Below, piece by piece: positions 5,770 to 6,793 of a DNA stretch of 6,793 nucleotides. Origin of the DNA: Eubacteriales bacterium (GTDB lineage Bacteria; Bacillota_A; Clostridia; Christensenellales; Aristaeellaceae); NCBI GenBank assembly GCA_030528845.1, contig JAUMYC010000138.1:1-6793 (forward strand), in the 5' to 3' direction. Every line of letters begins with the position of its first letter. The first letter of the stretch is position 1. Below the pieces are notes generated by a model that was not told where the DNA came from, did not search any database, and saw only the letters and a program-made list of their open reading frames with translations. Made by a program: the position numbers and the translations under genes.

Positions 5770-6793
5770 ATGCAAGGCAAAAGGATCGTATTGGGCGTCA
5801 CGGGGGGCATCGCGGCCTATAAGGCGGCGGAGATCTGCTCCCGGCTGAGGAAGGCCGGCTGTCAGGTGCGCGTGGTGATGACGAAACACGCCGCAGAGTT
5901 TATCTCGCCCCTGACCTTGGAGACCCTCAGCGGCAACGCGGTCTCCATCGATGAATTCCATCACACCTTCGAGATCGGGCATATTTCTCTGGCCAAATGG
6001 GCCGAGGCCTTTGTCGTCGCGCCCGCCACGGCGAATATCATCGCCAAAATGGCCTGCGGCATCGGAGACGATCTGCTCTCCACCACGGCGCTGGCCATGG
6101 TCTGCCCGGTGCTCGTCGCCCCGGCCATGAACTGCAATATGTATCGCCACGCGGCCACGCAGGCCAACCTGACGACCCTCGCCGCCCGCGGCGTGCGCTT
6201 TGTCGGCCCGGAAAAGGGCGTGCTGGCCTGCGGAGACGAAGACATCGGCCGCATGTCCGAGCCCTCCGCCATCGTCGAGGCGATCGAAGAGCTCTTTGCG
6301 CCCAAGAAGCAGGACCTTCTCGGCAGGACGGTGCTCGTCACCGCCGGGCCCACCCACGAGCCCATCGACCCGGTGCGCTTCATCGCAAACCGCTCCTCCG
6401 GCCGCATGGGCTATGCCATCGCCGAGGCCGCCCTCGCGCGCGGCGCGCGCGTCATTCTGGCCTCCGGCCCCGTGCAGATCGCCCCGCCCCCGCAGGCGGA
6501 GCTTTGCCGCGCGACGACCACGCAGGATCTCTACGACATCGTGACGTCCCGCGCGCAGGAGGCCGACTGCGTGATCCAGAGCGCCGCGCCCGCAGATTTC
6601 TGCGTGGAGGAAGTGGCGGACAGGAAGATCAAGCGCACGGGCGAGGATATGGTCATCCGGCTCAAGCCCAACCCCGATATCGCCGCCGAGCTCGGCCGCA
6701 GAAAGCGCCCGGGCCAGGTGCTCGTCGCCTTTGCGGCGGAAACGAACGACGCTGTCGCCAACGCGCGCGGCAAGCTGGTCAAAAAGAATGCGG
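5770..6793 (+). CDS. coaBC: Bifunctional phosphopantothenoylcysteine decarboxylase / phosphopantothenate-cysteine ligase, C-terminus missing (partial)
   Basis: Makes 4'-phosphopantetheine in CoA synthesis: the CoaB half joins cysteine to 4'-phosphopantothenate using CTP, and the flavin-dependent CoaC half decarboxylates the product. The frame is open from ATG 5770 to the right edge (341 whole codons); full-length proteins are about 400 residues, so roughly the last 60 are outside. CoaC half (1-180): TGGIAAYK (11-18), catalytic His71 in GHISLAKWAE, APATANIIAKMACGIGDDLL (84-103), PAMNCNMY (118-125, where many homologues have MW instead of MY), and Cys154 in ACGDEDIGRM. CoaB half (from about 184): VLVTAGPTHEPIDPVRFIAN (188-207) with Asn207, SSGRMG (209-214), AAPADF (272-277), the KIK active-site lysine region (286-288) and FAAET (321-325). 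ATG 5770 follows an AGAGGGA at a short spacing. Last visible gene of the likely yicC operon; in Bacillus priA usually follows. Confidence 0.96.
   Translation, partial: MQGKRIVLGVTGGIAAYKAAEICSRLRKAGCQVRVVMTKHAAEFISPLTLETLSGNAVSIDEFHHTFEIGHISLAKWAEAFVVAPATANIIAKMACGIGDDLLSTTALAMVCPVLVAPAMNCNMYRHAATQANLTTLAARGVRFVGPEKGVLACGDEDIGRMSEPSAIVEAIEELFAPKKQDLLGRTVLVTAGPTHEPIDPVRFIANRSSGRMGYAIAEAALARGARVILASGPVQIAPPPQAELCRATTTQDLYDIVTSRAQEADCVIQSAAPADFCVEEVADRKIKRTGEDMVIRLKPNPDIAAELGRRKRPGQVLVAFAAETNDAVANARGKLVKKNA

Overview
The window looks like a chromosomal housekeeping segment from a G+C-rich member of the Firmicutes (Bacillota), most likely a clostridial lineage. The grounds are the gene order (pcrA-ligA, and yicC-gmk-rpoZ-coaBC, which resembles the Bacillus yloC-gmk-rpoZ-yloI cluster), a LigA sequence closest to the clostridial type as I remember it, strong GGAGG-type ribosome binding sites, and third codon positions dominated by G and C. 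The genus cannot be fixed from the sequence alone. No mobile element, CRISPR array, tRNA or rRNA is visible. All six genes are on the plus strand and coding density is very high.

Layout. (1) 1-1859: the C-terminal four fifths of a UvrD/PcrA-type superfamily 1 DNA helicase, cut by the left edge. (2) 1925-3901: ligA, NAD-dependent DNA ligase, 65 bases downstream and probably co-transcribed with the helicase. (3) 3902-4024: the only sizeable gap (123 bases). It carries a possible extended -10 promoter, a strong ribosome binding site and three nested or neighbouring inverted repeats. (4) 4025-4897: yicC, an endoribonuclease-family gene. (5) 4936-5556: gmk, guanylate kinase, with a GTG start. (6) 5553-5759: rpoZ, RNA polymerase omega subunit, overlapping gmk by four bases. 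(7) 5770-6793: coaBC, the bifunctional coenzyme A biosynthesis enzyme, cut by the right edge.

How they work together. The first pair is DNA replication and repair: the helicase removes obstacles and unwinds DNA, and the ligase seals nicks. The second block, probably one operon starting in the 3902-4024 gap, joins RNA turnover (YicC), GTP supply (Gmk), transcription (omega) and CoA synthesis (CoaBC). Compared with Bacillus subtilis, the small remA/ylzA gene usually found between yicC and gmk is missing.

I see no undescribed multi-gene system here. The most unusual non-coding signal is the gap before yicC. There a 9-bp inverted repeat flanks the likely -10 element, and a second 7-bp palindrome lies over the predicted transcription start and shares bases with it, so the two pairings exclude each other.
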